From Treponema primitia ZAS-2 (GTDB lineage: Bacteria > Spirochaetota > Spirochaetia > Treponematales > Breznakiellaceae): 64,000 nt of DNA. Each line of letters begins with the position of its first letter. Within the stretch, counting starts at the first letter, position 1. The stretch spans positions 3,906,001-3,970,000 of the forward strand of contig NC_015578.1 in NCBI RefSeq assembly GCF_000214375.1, written 5' to 3'. Below, one piece after another: positions 8,189-16,224 of this stretch. Made by a program: the position numbers and the translations under genes. The notes beneath the pieces were generated by a model. It searched no databases. It saw nothing but the letters and a program-made list of their open reading frames with translations, and had not been told where the DNA came from.

Positions 8189-9511
8189 ATGTCAGAACAG
8201 TCAGTAAAAGCGAATCACAGGGATTACAATTTGCAATCCTGGTCAAAACAAAAGGGGCTGGACCCCATTGTGATGGACAAAGCCGAGGGGATTTACATCT
8301 GGGACCCCTCGGGCAAACGGTACAGCGATATGTCCAGCCAGCTGGTCAATATGAACCTGGGCCACGGAAACAGGGCGATTATCGATGCAATAAAGGCCCA
8401 GGCGGAAAAGTACTGCTACATAGGCCCCTCCTACGGGAGCGAACCCCGTGGCGAGCTGGCCAAACTGCTGACAAGCCTCATGCCCGATACCTTCGGCAAA
8501 ATCCTCTTCACCAACGCCGGCGCGGATGCCAACGAAAACGCCATCAAGATCGCCAAACAGTTTACCGGCCGGTACAAGGTTTTTTCCCGGTACCGCAGTT
8601 ACCACGGCTCCAGTTTCGGCGCAGGAAACCTCACCGGCGAACCCCGGCGCTACCCCCTGGAACCGGGTATTCCGGGTTTTGTCAAATTTTTCGATCCCTA
8701 CATTTACCGGGAACCCATCAATTTTGAATCCGAAAAAGCTGCTGCTGATTATTATGTAGCAAAACTGCGGGAACAGGTAATCTACGAAAACCCCACCACC
8801 ATTGCCGCAATAATCCTGGAAACCGTAACCGGCTCCAACGGGGTCATCATCCCCCCGGACGGCTACCTCCAGGGAGTCCGCAAAATCTGCGACGAATTCG
8901 GCATACTCCTGATCGTCGACGAAGTCATGATGGGCTACGGCCGTACCGGAAAGATGTTTGCCTTTGAAAACTGGGGCATCAAACCGGACATCATCACCTT
9001 TGCCAAGGGAACTACCTGCGGCTACATCCAACTGGGAGGCGTAGCGGTTACTAAAACTATCGCCGCCTATTTCGATGACAACCTGCTTTCCTGCGGCCTC
9101 ACCTATTCGGGCCATCCTTTAGCCTGTGCTGCCGGCCTGGCCTGCGTCAACTATTATATAGAAAACAAAATCCTGGACAACGTAAATGCCCGGGGCGTTG
9201 AACTCAAGGCAAGCCTCAACTCCTTTAAGGAAAAACACAAAAGTGTTGGGGATGTGCGGGCCATCGGCCTCATGAGCGCCGTGGAACTGGTGAAGGACAA
9301 AAAGACCAAAGAAGCCCTGGTCCCCTACGGAAAGGATCCCCAGGGAACCATGAAGAAGGTCAATGGCGAACTGGCAAAGCGGGGCTTCATGACCTATACC
9401 CACGAAAACATGATCCTGGTTGCCCCGCCCCTTATCATCACTGCAGATCAGCTCAAGGAAGAGTTGGCCAAGCTTGATGAGGTACTCGGCATTGTGGACG
9501 GAATGATCTAA
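8189..9511 (+). CDS. Class-III aminotransferase, probable beta-alanine:2-oxoacid
   Basis: A 440-residue PLP enzyme of fold type I, class III. The cofactor-binding aspartate is in IVDEVMMGYGRTGK and the PLP lysine in ITFAKGTTCGY; GAxxNExAIK is seen as GADANENAIK. The length is normal for omega-amino-acid transaminases. Placed after the carbamoyl hydrolase and before an alcohol dehydrogenase, it most likely moves the amino group of beta-alanine to pyruvate or 2-oxoglutarate, giving malonate semialdehyde. Taurine, GABA or another omega-amino acid cannot be excluded from the sequence. An AAAGGAG site precedes the start. Confidence 0.87.
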   Translation: MSEQSVKANHRDYNLQSWSKQKGLDPIVMDKAEGIYIWDPSGKRYSDMSSQLVNMNLGHGNRAIIDAIKAQAEKYCYIGPSYGSEPRGELAKLLTSLMPDTFGKILFTNAGADANENAIKIAKQFTGRYKVFSRYRSYHGSSFGAGNLTGEPRRYPLEPGIPGFVKFFDPYIYREPINFESEKAAADYYVAKLREQVIYENPTTIAAIILETVTGSNGVIIPPDGYLQGVRKICDEFGILLIVDEVMMGYGRTGKMFAFENWGIKPDIITFAKGTTCGYIQLGGVAVTKTIAAYFDDNLLSCGLTYSGHPLACAAGLACVNYYIENKILDNVNARGVELKASLNSFKEKHKSVGDVRAIGLMSAVELVKDKKTKEALVPYGKDPQGTMKKVNGELAKRGFMTYTHENMILVAPPLIITADQLKEELAKLDEVLGIVDGMI

Positions 9512-9532
9512 AATAAAACCAGGAGATGTATC

Positions 9533-10645
9533 ATGAACATTAATTTCTTTATGCCCACCAGGATCATCATGGGGGAGGATTGTATTTACAATAACCGGGC
9601 GGTCCTTCAAAGTCTGGGAAAGAAAGCCCTGATTATGTGCGGTAAAAACTCCGCCAAGAACAACGGTTCCCTGGCGGACATCGTAAAAGCCCTGGAAGCA
9701 AACGGGCAACAGTACTTTTTGCACGATAAGGTAATGAGCAACCCCACCCTGGACTGTGTCTATGAGGCGGCGGAGGCCATCAAGCGGGAAGGCTGCGACT
9801 TTGTGGCGGCCTTGGGCGGCGGTTCTCCTATGGACGCCTCCAAGGCTGCCGCCTGTCTTGCCCTGAACTGGGTGGACAAGTCCGCCTTCTTCGGGACCAG
9901 CTTTAACACCGCCCTGCCCATAGTGGCGGTTCCCACCACCGCCGGTACGGGCTCGGAAGTAACTCCCTATGCCATCATCACCAACGACCAGGCTCAAACC
10001 AAAACCAACATCGGCAGCCCGGCCCTATTTCCCCGCTATGCCTTCCTGGATGCAAAATACATGCTCGGCCTCAGCAGGGAGATCACCATCAATACCGCCG
10101 TGGACGCCCTCTCTCATGCGGTGGAGGGAATACTTTCTGTAAAAGCCTCACCCATCACCGACACCCTGGCAAGAGAGAGCATTGCTGTCGTCTCCGGCAG
10201 CTTCCCGACCCTATTGGGCAACGGGGAAATCAGCCTGGAGCTGCGACAAAAACTCCTCTACGGCGCCACCCTTGGGGGCATGGTTATCGCCCACACCGGG
10301 ACCACTGCGGTGCACTCCATAGGCTACTCCCTCACCTATTACAACCACATTGACCATGGCAGGGCCAACGGCCTTGTCTTTGCCGAATTCCTCAGGGTCA
10401 TTGAAGCAAAGGAGAAAAGTAGCCCCATCCGGCGTATTCCGGGCATCCTCTCCGCCATGGGCTTGAAATCCATCGATGAATTCGATAAAACATTAAGCAG
10501 CCTGATAGGTAAAAAGGAAAAGTTTGGGCTCCCTGAATTGGAAAAGTACGCAGAACAAGCAATGCAGGCGAAAAATATCGCTAATTGTATTATCAAGCTT
10601 GATAAGGGAGAACTTCTGGAAATATTAAAGAAATCCATCGGGTAA
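9533..10645 (+). CDS. Iron-containing alcohol dehydrogenase, probable malonate semialdehyde reductase
   Basis: A 370-residue member of the Fe-ADH family. Nucleotide-binding GGGSPMDASKA and TAGTGSEVTP and the metal-binding residues in NTAVDALSHAVEG and NHIDHGRANG are all present. As the last step of the operon it would use NAD(P)H to reduce malonate semialdehyde to 3-hydroxypropionate, removing a toxic aldehyde and giving a redox sink in an anaerobe. This is the known layout of the extended reductive pyrimidine pathway that frees both uracil nitrogens. The metal and cofactor preferences are not decided by the sequence. Confidence 0.85.
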   Translation: MNINFFMPTRIIMGEDCIYNNRAVLQSLGKKALIMCGKNSAKNNGSLADIVKALEANGQQYFLHDKVMSNPTLDCVYEAAEAIKREGCDFVAALGGGSPMDASKAAACLALNWVDKSAFFGTSFNTALPIVAVPTTAGTGSEVTPYAIITNDQAQTKTNIGSPALFPRYAFLDAKYMLGLSREITINTAVDALSHAVEGILSVKASPITDTLARESIAVVSGSFPTLLGNGEISLELRQKLLYGATLGGMVIAHTGTTAVHSIGYSLTYYNHIDHGRANGLVFAEFLRVIEAKEKSSPIRRIPGILSAMGLKSIDEFDKTLSSLIGKKEKFGLPELEKYAEQAMQAKNIANCIIKLDKGELLEILKKSIG

Positions 10646-10668
10646 AACTGTTTTTTGCGGGGAATTGT

Positions 10669-12033
10669 ATGCGCTATTACAGCACCAGGAGCCGGTCCGA
10701 TCCGGTTAACTTTGCTACTGCGGCCTTAACGGGCCTGGCTCCGGATGGGGGGCTCTTCATACCCGAAGAAATCCCCGTGTATTCAGAAAAGGTAAAGCGT
10801 TCCCTGGGGACCATGGATTTCCACGACATAGCCTTTGAAACCATCACCCCTTATGTACACCCGGAAATACCCGCCTCGGTGCTGGAAGACCTTGTCCACT
10901 CCGCCTACCCCTTTCCTGCCCCCCTGGTTCCTGTAGGTGACCGGCTAGTGCTGGAACTTTTCCACGGCCCCACCGCCGCCTTTAAGGACTTCGGCGCCCG
11001 CTTCATGGCCCGCGCTTTTTCCTACCTTCGTCGCGGCGAAGATAAGCCGCTACGGATACTGGTTGCCACCTCCGGCGATACCGGGGGCGCAGTGGCCGAC
11101 GGCTTCTACGGAGTAGAGGGCATCTCAGTAACCGTGCTCTACCCCAAAGGCCGGGTAACCCCTTTGCAGGAACGGCAGATCGCCGGCCTTGGAGGGAACA
11201 TCAGCGCCCTGGCAGTGGAAGGCAGCTTCGACGACTGTCAGGGCTTGGTCAAAGCCGCCCTGAGCGACGAAGGCCTGAAAAAACGGCTAACCCTTTCCTC
11301 AGCCAACTCAATCAACGTAGCCCGGCTCATACCCCAGGCAGTCTACTACAGCGCCGCCGCCGGAAAAGCCCTGGCCGGTAAAACCGACCCCGATGGTGAA
11401 GCCACCCCCCGGCTGCCCGGCAAAAGCGCCTCCCCCGGCGCGGCCCATGGCGTCAAAGCCGGGACGCCCCTCACCATTTGTGTCCCCAGCGGCAACTTCG
11501 GGAACCTCACCGCAGGCCTCTACGCCCTGAAAATGGGCGCCCCCATCGCCGGCTTCATTGCCGCCACCAACATCAATAAAGCTGTCCCCGATTACCTTGA
11601 CACCGGCGAGTACAATGCCCGTCAATCCCAAGCCACCATTTCCAACGCCATGGACGTAGGCGCCCCCAGCAACTTTGAGCGCATGAAAAGCCACTGGCCC
11701 CTGGAAGAACTGCGGCGCATGATCCGCGGCGTCCATATAAACGATGAGGACACCCGGAAAACCATAGTTGCCGTCCACGAAGCAAACGGCTACTTTCTCG
11801 ATCCCCACGGCGCCGTAGGCTGGCGGGCCGCAGATATCCTGGACAAAGGCTCGGAGCCAGTCAAAGGCCCACTAGCGGTACTCGCTACCGCCCACCCGGC
11901 GAAATTCGCAGAAACCGTGGAACCCCTGACCGGCCCCGTTCCTGCGCCGGCGTCCATACAGAGCGCCCTGGGTCGCACCGTTTCTGCGCGGGTAATACCG
12001 GCAGAGCTTTCGGCGTTTATGGACAGCTTGTAG
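10669..12033 (+). CDS. thrC: Threonine synthase
   Basis: A 454-residue PLP enzyme converting O-phosphohomoserine to threonine. The PLP lysine is in FHGPTAAFKDFGA (Lys106), and ATSGDTGGA, the phosphate/PLP-binding loop, follows. A segment of about 30 residues (roughly 238-268), rich in Pro, Gly, Ala and Ser, interrupts the conserved domain before TICVPSGNFGN; it looks like an in-frame insertion on a surface loop. The gene lies 23 bases after the alcohol dehydrogenase and could be on the same transcript, though its function is biosynthetic and unrelated. A short hairpin (CTATCAT at 12040-12046 with ATGATAG at 12050-12056) follows the stop. Confidence 0.93.
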   Translation: MRYYSTRSRSDPVNFATAALTGLAPDGGLFIPEEIPVYSEKVKRSLGTMDFHDIAFETITPYVHPEIPASVLEDLVHSAYPFPAPLVPVGDRLVLELFHGPTAAFKDFGARFMARAFSYLRRGEDKPLRILVATSGDTGGAVADGFYGVEGISVTVLYPKGRVTPLQERQIAGLGGNISALAVEGSFDDCQGLVKAALSDEGLKKRLTLSSANSINVARLIPQAVYYSAAAGKALAGKTDPDGEATPRLPGKSASPGAAHGVKAGTPLTICVPSGNFGNLTAGLYALKMGAPIAGFIAATNINKAVPDYLDTGEYNARQSQATISNAMDVGAPSNFERMKSHWPLEELRRMIRGVHINDEDTRKTIVAVHEANGYFLDPHGAVGWRAADILDKGSEPVKGPLAVLATAHPAKFAETVEPLTGPVPAPASIQSALGRTVSARVIPAELSAFMDSL

Positions 12034-12066
12034 ATTAGTCTATCATTGGATGATAGAGAAGAAGCC

Positions 12067-12837
12067 ATGAAAAAATATGCCCTAATACTATTGTGCCTGT
12101 TATGCTCACATTATTATTCATTTTCTGAAAGCATTTACACCTGGGACCTAAAAAAAGACATCATCATCGGAAGTTTTTCCTTAAGCGTATTTCTTCCGCC
12201 ACTCTTTATAGATGCATCACCGGGTAATACAATACAAAAAGATGATATCAATGCAGTGGATAAAAGCTTAATGTTTAAATATAACAAAAATTTAGATACT
12301 ATAAGCACATGGGCTGCCTATGGAACACTTGTCATACCCGGATTATCCCTGCTTGGAAATATAAAAGACTATAATGCATGGCTTAGTTATGGCACCATGT
12401 ATGCAGAAGCATTTTTACTGACCTATGGTACAAAAGACATACTAAAAACCGCAATAGCAAGAAACCGGCCATATACCTATTTTGGGGGAATCCCTAAGGG
12501 GGAAGAAGAGGATTATTATAACAGTTTCCCATCAGGCCATACCTCTTTCGCATTTCTTGGGGCAACTTTTCTGAGTACCACATTTTATCATGAATACCCC
12601 GACTCAAAATGGAAGGTGCCCGTGATAATAGGGAGCTATGCCGCAGCAACGGGAATTGCAAGCATGCGAATACTATCAGGGAATCATTTTATTACTGATG
12701 TAATCGCAGGAGCTGTTATTGGTTCATTATACGGATGGTTAATACCAACCCTCCACTTACGGGCCAGGGAAGGGTTAAATACTAATGTAGAAATTATTCC
12801 GATTGGTAACGGAATAATTGCAACGATGTCATTTTAG
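12067..12837 (+). CDS. PAP2-family membrane-associated phosphatase
   Basis: A 256-residue protein starting with a signal peptide or anchor (MKKYALILLCLLC). The three PAP2 signature parts are complete: KTAIARNRP, the catalytic PSGHTSF and SMRILSGNHFITDV. It would act outside the cytoplasm on a lipid phosphate, undecaprenyl diphosphate or an acid-phosphatase substrate. The start at 12067 is preferred over the in-frame ATG at 12046 because it opens directly on the signal sequence. The gene is clearly more AT-rich than thrC before it, and marks the start of the accessory region. Confidence 0.85.
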   Translation: MKKYALILLCLLCSHYYSFSESIYTWDLKKDIIIGSFSLSVFLPPLFIDASPGNTIQKDDINAVDKSLMFKYNKNLDTISTWAAYGTLVIPGLSLLGNIKDYNAWLSYGTMYAEAFLLTYGTKDILKTAIARNRPYTYFGGIPKGEEEDYYNSFPSGHTSFAFLGATFLSTTFYHEYPDSKWKVPVIIGSYAAATGIASMRILSGNHFITDVIAGAVIGSLYGWLIPTLHLRAREGLNTNVEIIPIGNGIIATMSF

Positions 12838-12846
12838 AAGGAATTT

Positions 12847-13647
12847 TTGAAGCCTATAATCAATAAAATAGCATTGGTTCTCTTTTTCTCTATCTCAAGC
12901 GAGATATTTCCGTTTGAGGCATCCGGTTTAGACGACGCCTGGGTGCGGATCAACGGCGGGACCTTTATGATGGGGAGCCCCTCATCCGATGCGGATAGGG
13001 ATAGCGATGAGGTGCAGCATCAGGTGACGGTGAGTTCGTTTTATATGGCCCAGTACGAAGTAACCCAACAAGAATATGAGGAAGTGATGGGGACGAACCC
13101 CAGCACTTTAAAAGGGCGGAGGCTGCCGGTGGAGAGCGTGAGTTGGTTTGATGCCGTGGAGTACTGCAACAAGCGGAGCCAGCGGGAGGGATTGACTCTG
13201 GCTTACACTATAAACGGGAGCGGGGACAGCCGGACGGTAACATGGAACCGGAACGCCAATGGGTATCGCTTGCCGACGGAGGCGGAATGGGAATATGCCT
13301 GCCGAGCGGGGACGACGACACCCTATTCCAGCGGAAGTTCTATAGACAATACTGCATGGTATTCCAGCAATAGCGAAAGAAAGCCCCACCCGATAGGGGA
13401 GAAGGGGGCGAACCCTTGGGGTCTGTATGACATGCATGGGAACGTATGGGAGTGGTGCTGGGACTGGTACGGAACATACCCCAGCGGGTCCCAGACAGAT
13501 CCTGCCGGCGCGTCCTCGGGCTCTTACCGCGTTAGGCGCGGCGGGGGCTGGAGCATTGTTGCTCAGTTCGTCCGGTCAGCCTTCCGTCGCAGCAACGTTC
13601 CATCGTTCCGGTACCGCACTCTGGGCTTCCGCCTCGTACGTTCCTAA
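12847..13647 (+). CDS. Secreted formylglycine-generating-enzyme-fold (SUMF1/FGE-sulfatase) protein
   Basis: A 266-residue protein beginning with a TTG codon preceded by AAGGA, then a signal peptide to about residue 25. The body is a full FGE-sulfatase/C-type-lectin-like domain: INGGTFMMGS, EVTQQEYEEVMG, VSWFDAVEYCN, RLPTEAEWEYACRAG, GNVWEWCWDW, RRGGGWS and the terminal GFRLVRS. In spirochaetes such proteins are often secreted or surface modules, not true sulfatase activators. The last 40 residues line up with the region that diversity-generating retroelements vary in Treponema TvpA, and 13 of about 15 variable-position codons end in C or T. No reverse transcriptase or template repeat was seen nearby. 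Confidence 0.87.
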   Translation: MKPIINKIALVLFFSISSEIFPFEASGLDDAWVRINGGTFMMGSPSSDADRDSDEVQHQVTVSSFYMAQYEVTQQEYEEVMGTNPSTLKGRRLPVESVSWFDAVEYCNKRSQREGLTLAYTINGSGDSRTVTWNRNANGYRLPTEAEWEYACRAGTTTPYSSGSSIDNTAWYSSNSERKPHPIGEKGANPWGLYDMHGNVWEWCWDWYGTYPSGSQTDPAGASSGSYRVRRGGGWSIVAQFVRSAFRRSNVPSFRYRTLGFRLVRS

Positions 13648-13789
13648 TTTACCAAAACTGTGGCCAATTAAAGTAAATACTTAAAATATTTTCATTGAAG
13701 TATAATAATGAAAACGTATCAGCTTAATAATTTGCCTATAGACAGAGAAAATATTTCTTATTAATATGTCCCAATAAGGATGACACCCA
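13648..13789. other. AT-rich intergenic stretch
   Basis: 142 bases after the FGE-fold gene. I see no gene. The ribosome-binding site AAGGATGA just before 13790 serves the following oxidoreductase. AT-rich segments around 13683-13712 could hold a promoter, but none stands out. Confidence 0.3.
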
Positions 13790-14758
13790 ATGAAAAATTT
13801 ATTTGATAAAACCCAATTAGGCAAAATGACCCTGGAAAACAGGTTCATCCGAGCAGCAATTGGTGAAAAACCGACTCTGGGCCAAGTAAACGAATCTATA
13901 TTGGATTTGTACCAGGGACTTGCAAAAGGCGGCGTTGGAACCATGATTACCGGCTTTACCTTAGTTGATGAAAATGAGAAGAATTTCCCTATGATGGCAT
14001 TTTATAATGATACATTTTCTGAAGGCCATAAAATATTGACCGGCCTGGTACATTCATATAACAGAAATATTATTTTGCAATTGGTGTATATTGGCTCATA
14101 TATTATGGGAGATGCAAGCGGGATGACAATTCTTGCACCGAGCGCTGTGGAAAACCTGAATACCAAGGTTGTGCCCCAGGAAATAACCGTTGAACAAATA
14201 AAAAGAATACAGCAAAAATTTGCCGATGCCGCATTACGGGCAAAAAATGCCGGTTATGACGGCATTGAAATACATGCGGCCCATGGGTTTCTGCTTAGCC
14301 AGTTTATGACGCCCCATTATAACCGCAGAAAAGATGCATACGGTGGAACTGCCCAAAACAGGGCAAGAATGGCAATAGAAACCTATGAAGCCATACGAAA
14401 GGCTGTCGGCGCCGATTTTTCTGTGTGGATAAAAATAAATGTTACCGATGGTTTTGAAGATGAAGTTTCCTTTGACGATGTTTTATATTTGTGCAAGGAA
14501 TTAACAGAAAAAGGAATAAATGCCATTGAAATCAGCGGTGCTTTTAGCAAGTTCACAAAGGACGCGACATGTTTTTTTAGAAAAGAAGCTGAAAAAATAG
14601 CAATGGAAAATAATACTGCGATAATTTTAACGGGCGGGAATACGGATATTAAAGAAATGACAGAAATTTTAAACACTACTAAAATAAGGTATTTTGGAAT
14701 GGCAAGAGCGCTTATGAAAGAGCCTGATTTGATTAATAAAATTAAAGAAGAACAATGA
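13790..14758 (+). CDS. NADH:flavin oxidoreductase, old yellow enzyme family
   Basis: A 322-residue FMN TIM-barrel protein. The start (FDKTQLGKMTLENRFIRAAIG) and the segment GIEIHAAHGFLLSQFMTPHYNRR are diagnostic for the old-yellow-enzyme/2,4-dienoyl-CoA-reductase-like family; ILTGGNTD near the C-terminus is part of the phosphate-binding site. It lacks the extra Fe-S and FAD domain of dienoyl-CoA reductase, so it is the short, single-domain type. The physiological substrate (an enone or similar activated alkene) is unknown. The stop overlaps an ATG that opens the decayed ATP-grasp gene, so these two were once an operon. Confidence 0.88.
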   Translation: MKNLFDKTQLGKMTLENRFIRAAIGEKPTLGQVNESILDLYQGLAKGGVGTMITGFTLVDENEKNFPMMAFYNDTFSEGHKILTGLVHSYNRNIILQLVYIGSYIMGDASGMTILAPSAVENLNTKVVPQEITVEQIKRIQQKFADAALRAKNAGYDGIEIHAAHGFLLSQFMTPHYNRRKDAYGGTAQNRARMAIETYEAIRKAVGADFSVWIKINVTDGFEDEVSFDDVLYLCKELTEKGINAIEISGAFSKFTKDATCFFRKEAEKIAMENNTAIILTGGNTDIKEMTEILNTTKIRYFGMARALMKEPDLINKIKEEQ

Positions 14759-15250
14759 ATTCCATTTTATTCTGCGAACACCCTCTTGAACCCGGTAAGG
14801 TCGATATTGATTTTATTAGTGAATATAAAAGTGTACAACAAAATAATACGAAAGGCGATTGAAAATCTTATTGCTCTTAGGGACAGATACTTGAATGAAG
14901 GTATAGTTATCCGGGAATATATCAAGTTGAAAAATCTAATCGTACATTCAAAAAGTGGGATGCCTTTAAGCGAAGAATACCGTCTTTTCTTTCTAAATCA
15001 TACATGTATCGGCGTTTATGATTATTGGGAGGAAGGCGACTATGACTGCGCGAAACCTGAATTGAAGCAATTTGAAGAAATAGCCAATACTGTTCAGAGT
15101 AATTTCTTTACTATGGATATTGCTCGGAAAGAAGATGGCAGTTTGATAATTATTGAATTGGGGGATGGGCAGGTATCGGGATTGCCGCAAAGGGCTGATA
15201 AAATAGAGTTTTATAGCGAGATAAAAAAGGTAATGGCGGATGTTTGTTAA
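14755..15250 (+). pseudogene. Decayed ATP-grasp (DUF4343-like) protein
   Basis: An ATG overlapping the previous stop opens a frame reading MNSILFCEHPLEPGKVD, the usual start of a DUF4343/ATP-grasp protein of about 250-290 residues, but it hits a TGA after 35 codons (near 14862). The family's C-terminal half continues in another frame from about 14860 (IENLIALRDRYLNEG to IELGDGQVSGLPQ) and stops at 15250. The two pieces together cover much less than the family length, so an internal deletion with a frame change joins them. An ATG in the second frame at 14786 could still be translated as a 154-residue fragment, but the ATP-binding half would be missing. Confidence 0.7.
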
Positions 15251-15263
15251 GTGTTTAACTTTA

Positions 15264-15494
15264 TCAAGTAGCTCTTTCGCGATAATAATCATCAATAATA
15301 AATTCAGCGCTTTCTTGCCATAATAAAGAATTAGTATTTTGTAAGGCTCTATAGGTTTTTGAATCAAGAAAATTGAGATAAACCTCATCGAATTGTTTTG
15401 ATTCCTTTTGAGCTATCTTATTAACCACGTCTTCAATTTTCATTAATACATCAATAGTTATATCCTGATCCTTGTATACATATTTATTTTCCAT
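15264..15494 (-). CDS. Small protein of DUF3990 cassette (third gene)
   Basis: A 76-residue, probably cytoplasmic protein (MENKYVYKDQDITIDV, then FLDSKTYRALQNTNSLLW and IDDYYRERAT). It has no membrane segment or recognised catalytic motif, but the pattern Phe-Leu-Ser-Lys-Thr-Tyr-x-x-Leu followed by SAEFI is typical of small partner proteins found beside DUF3990 genes in gut bacteria. Its start overlaps the end of the DUF3990 gene by 11 bases, and an AAGGAC site precedes it. Within a possible toxin-antitoxin cassette it is a candidate antitoxin or accessory factor; this is inference. Confidence 0.65.
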   Translation of the reverse strand: MENKYVYKDQDITIDVLMKIEDVVNKIAQKESKQFDEVYLNFLDSKTYRALQNTNSLLWQESAEFIIDDYYRERAT

Positions 15495-15963
15495 GGTTGT
15501 CCTTCTTTGTCAGACATAAGCAGGAGAGCGCCTGTTGTGTATGGATAGACACCTGATCGTTTACCTTAAAGAATTGCAGCTGCCGTAAAGCCATATCGGC
15601 GGTATAAATACCGGCTACGTATAAAGCTATAGTCCGCATGGTGTTGTCATTGGCGACCGGTCCTTGAACAATATCGTATTGATGCTGCAGGCCACCCTTA
15701 ATCCGGTTTGTTTTAACCAACTCGAGCCATTCCTCTGTGAGGCCATCAAAATGTTTTATTTTCAGATTATCAGAAATGGATAATTCAAATTCATAGACAA
15801 ATATTCCGGCTCCACCATAGCGGATAACCATATTTTCAGCCCAGCTCCCGGCCTGCTCCCTGATGGTGGTCATGTAAAAGCCTCTGCCAAAGTCGCGCTT
15901 GTCCCTTGATTTTGATAAATCAACCGTGTCAAAATCCTGATTGGAACCATGAAACAATTTCAT
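15484..15963 (-). CDS. DUF3990 protein (ADP-ribosyltransferase-like, possible toxin)
   Basis: A 159-residue protein matching the DUF3990 family through LFHGSNQDFDTVDL, KRDFGRGFYMTTIREQAGSWA, EEWLELVKTNRI and YDIVQGPVANDNTM. This family is placed with the ADP-ribosyl-transferase fold (the HGS and GFYMT elements resemble the NAD-binding strands). It overlaps the upstream DUF3791 gene by four bases and the downstream small gene by eleven, giving a tight three-gene operon. A toxin role, with the two small neighbours as antitoxin, is a reasonable guess but untested here. It is AT-richer than the metabolic genes and sits at the edge of the defence region. Confidence 0.78.
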   Translation of the reverse strand: MKLFHGSNQDFDTVDLSKSRDKRDFGRGFYMTTIREQAGSWAENMVIRYGGAGIFVYEFELSISDNLKIKHFDGLTEEWLELVKTNRIKGGLQHQYDIVQGPVANDNTMRTIALYVAGIYTADMALRQLQFFKVNDQVSIHTQQALSCLCLTKKDNHGK

Positions 15964-16175
15964 GCTTGAATCCTTGTCAAAATATCCTCTGCGAAGGAGA
16001 CGCTTTCGTCAAGATCCTGGGTATGCAAGGCTTCATATTGGGAACGTATCAAGTCGTTTATGTTGTGTCTAAGAAAAAGAGTAAAGACATCTCCGGCTTC
16101 CATGTTGTGCCGTTGGGCGTATCCTTCGACGGCGGCTACGACCATTAGGTTTTGGTCACGGGACTTAGGGGTCAT
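15960..16175 (-). CDS. DUF3791 small protein (first gene of cassette)
   Basis: A 71-residue protein of the DUF3791 type, with VEGYAQRHNMEAGDVFTLF and YEALHTQDLDESVSFAEDIL as recognisable family features. It precedes and overlaps the DUF3990 gene (ATGA). DUF3791 and DUF3990 genes commonly travel together, so this is a likely antitoxin-like or regulatory partner. The start at 16175 has GGAG at moderate distance; a second ATG ten codons in (MVVAAVEGYAQ) is also possible. Confidence 0.72.
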   Translation of the reverse strand: MTPKSRDQNLMVVAAVEGYAQRHNMEAGDVFTLFLRHNINDLIRSQYEALHTQDLDESVSFAEDILTRIQA

Positions 16176-16224
16176 GGGTTAGGGCTCCTGATAATATCAT
16201 TGTATGACATAAGATGTGTCTCCT

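Noticed and set aside
12847-13647. True sulfatase-activating formylglycine-generating enzyme
   Set aside because: It is secreted with no sulfatase nearby, and the C-terminal region looks like a lectin-type variable module; true FGE function is not supported.
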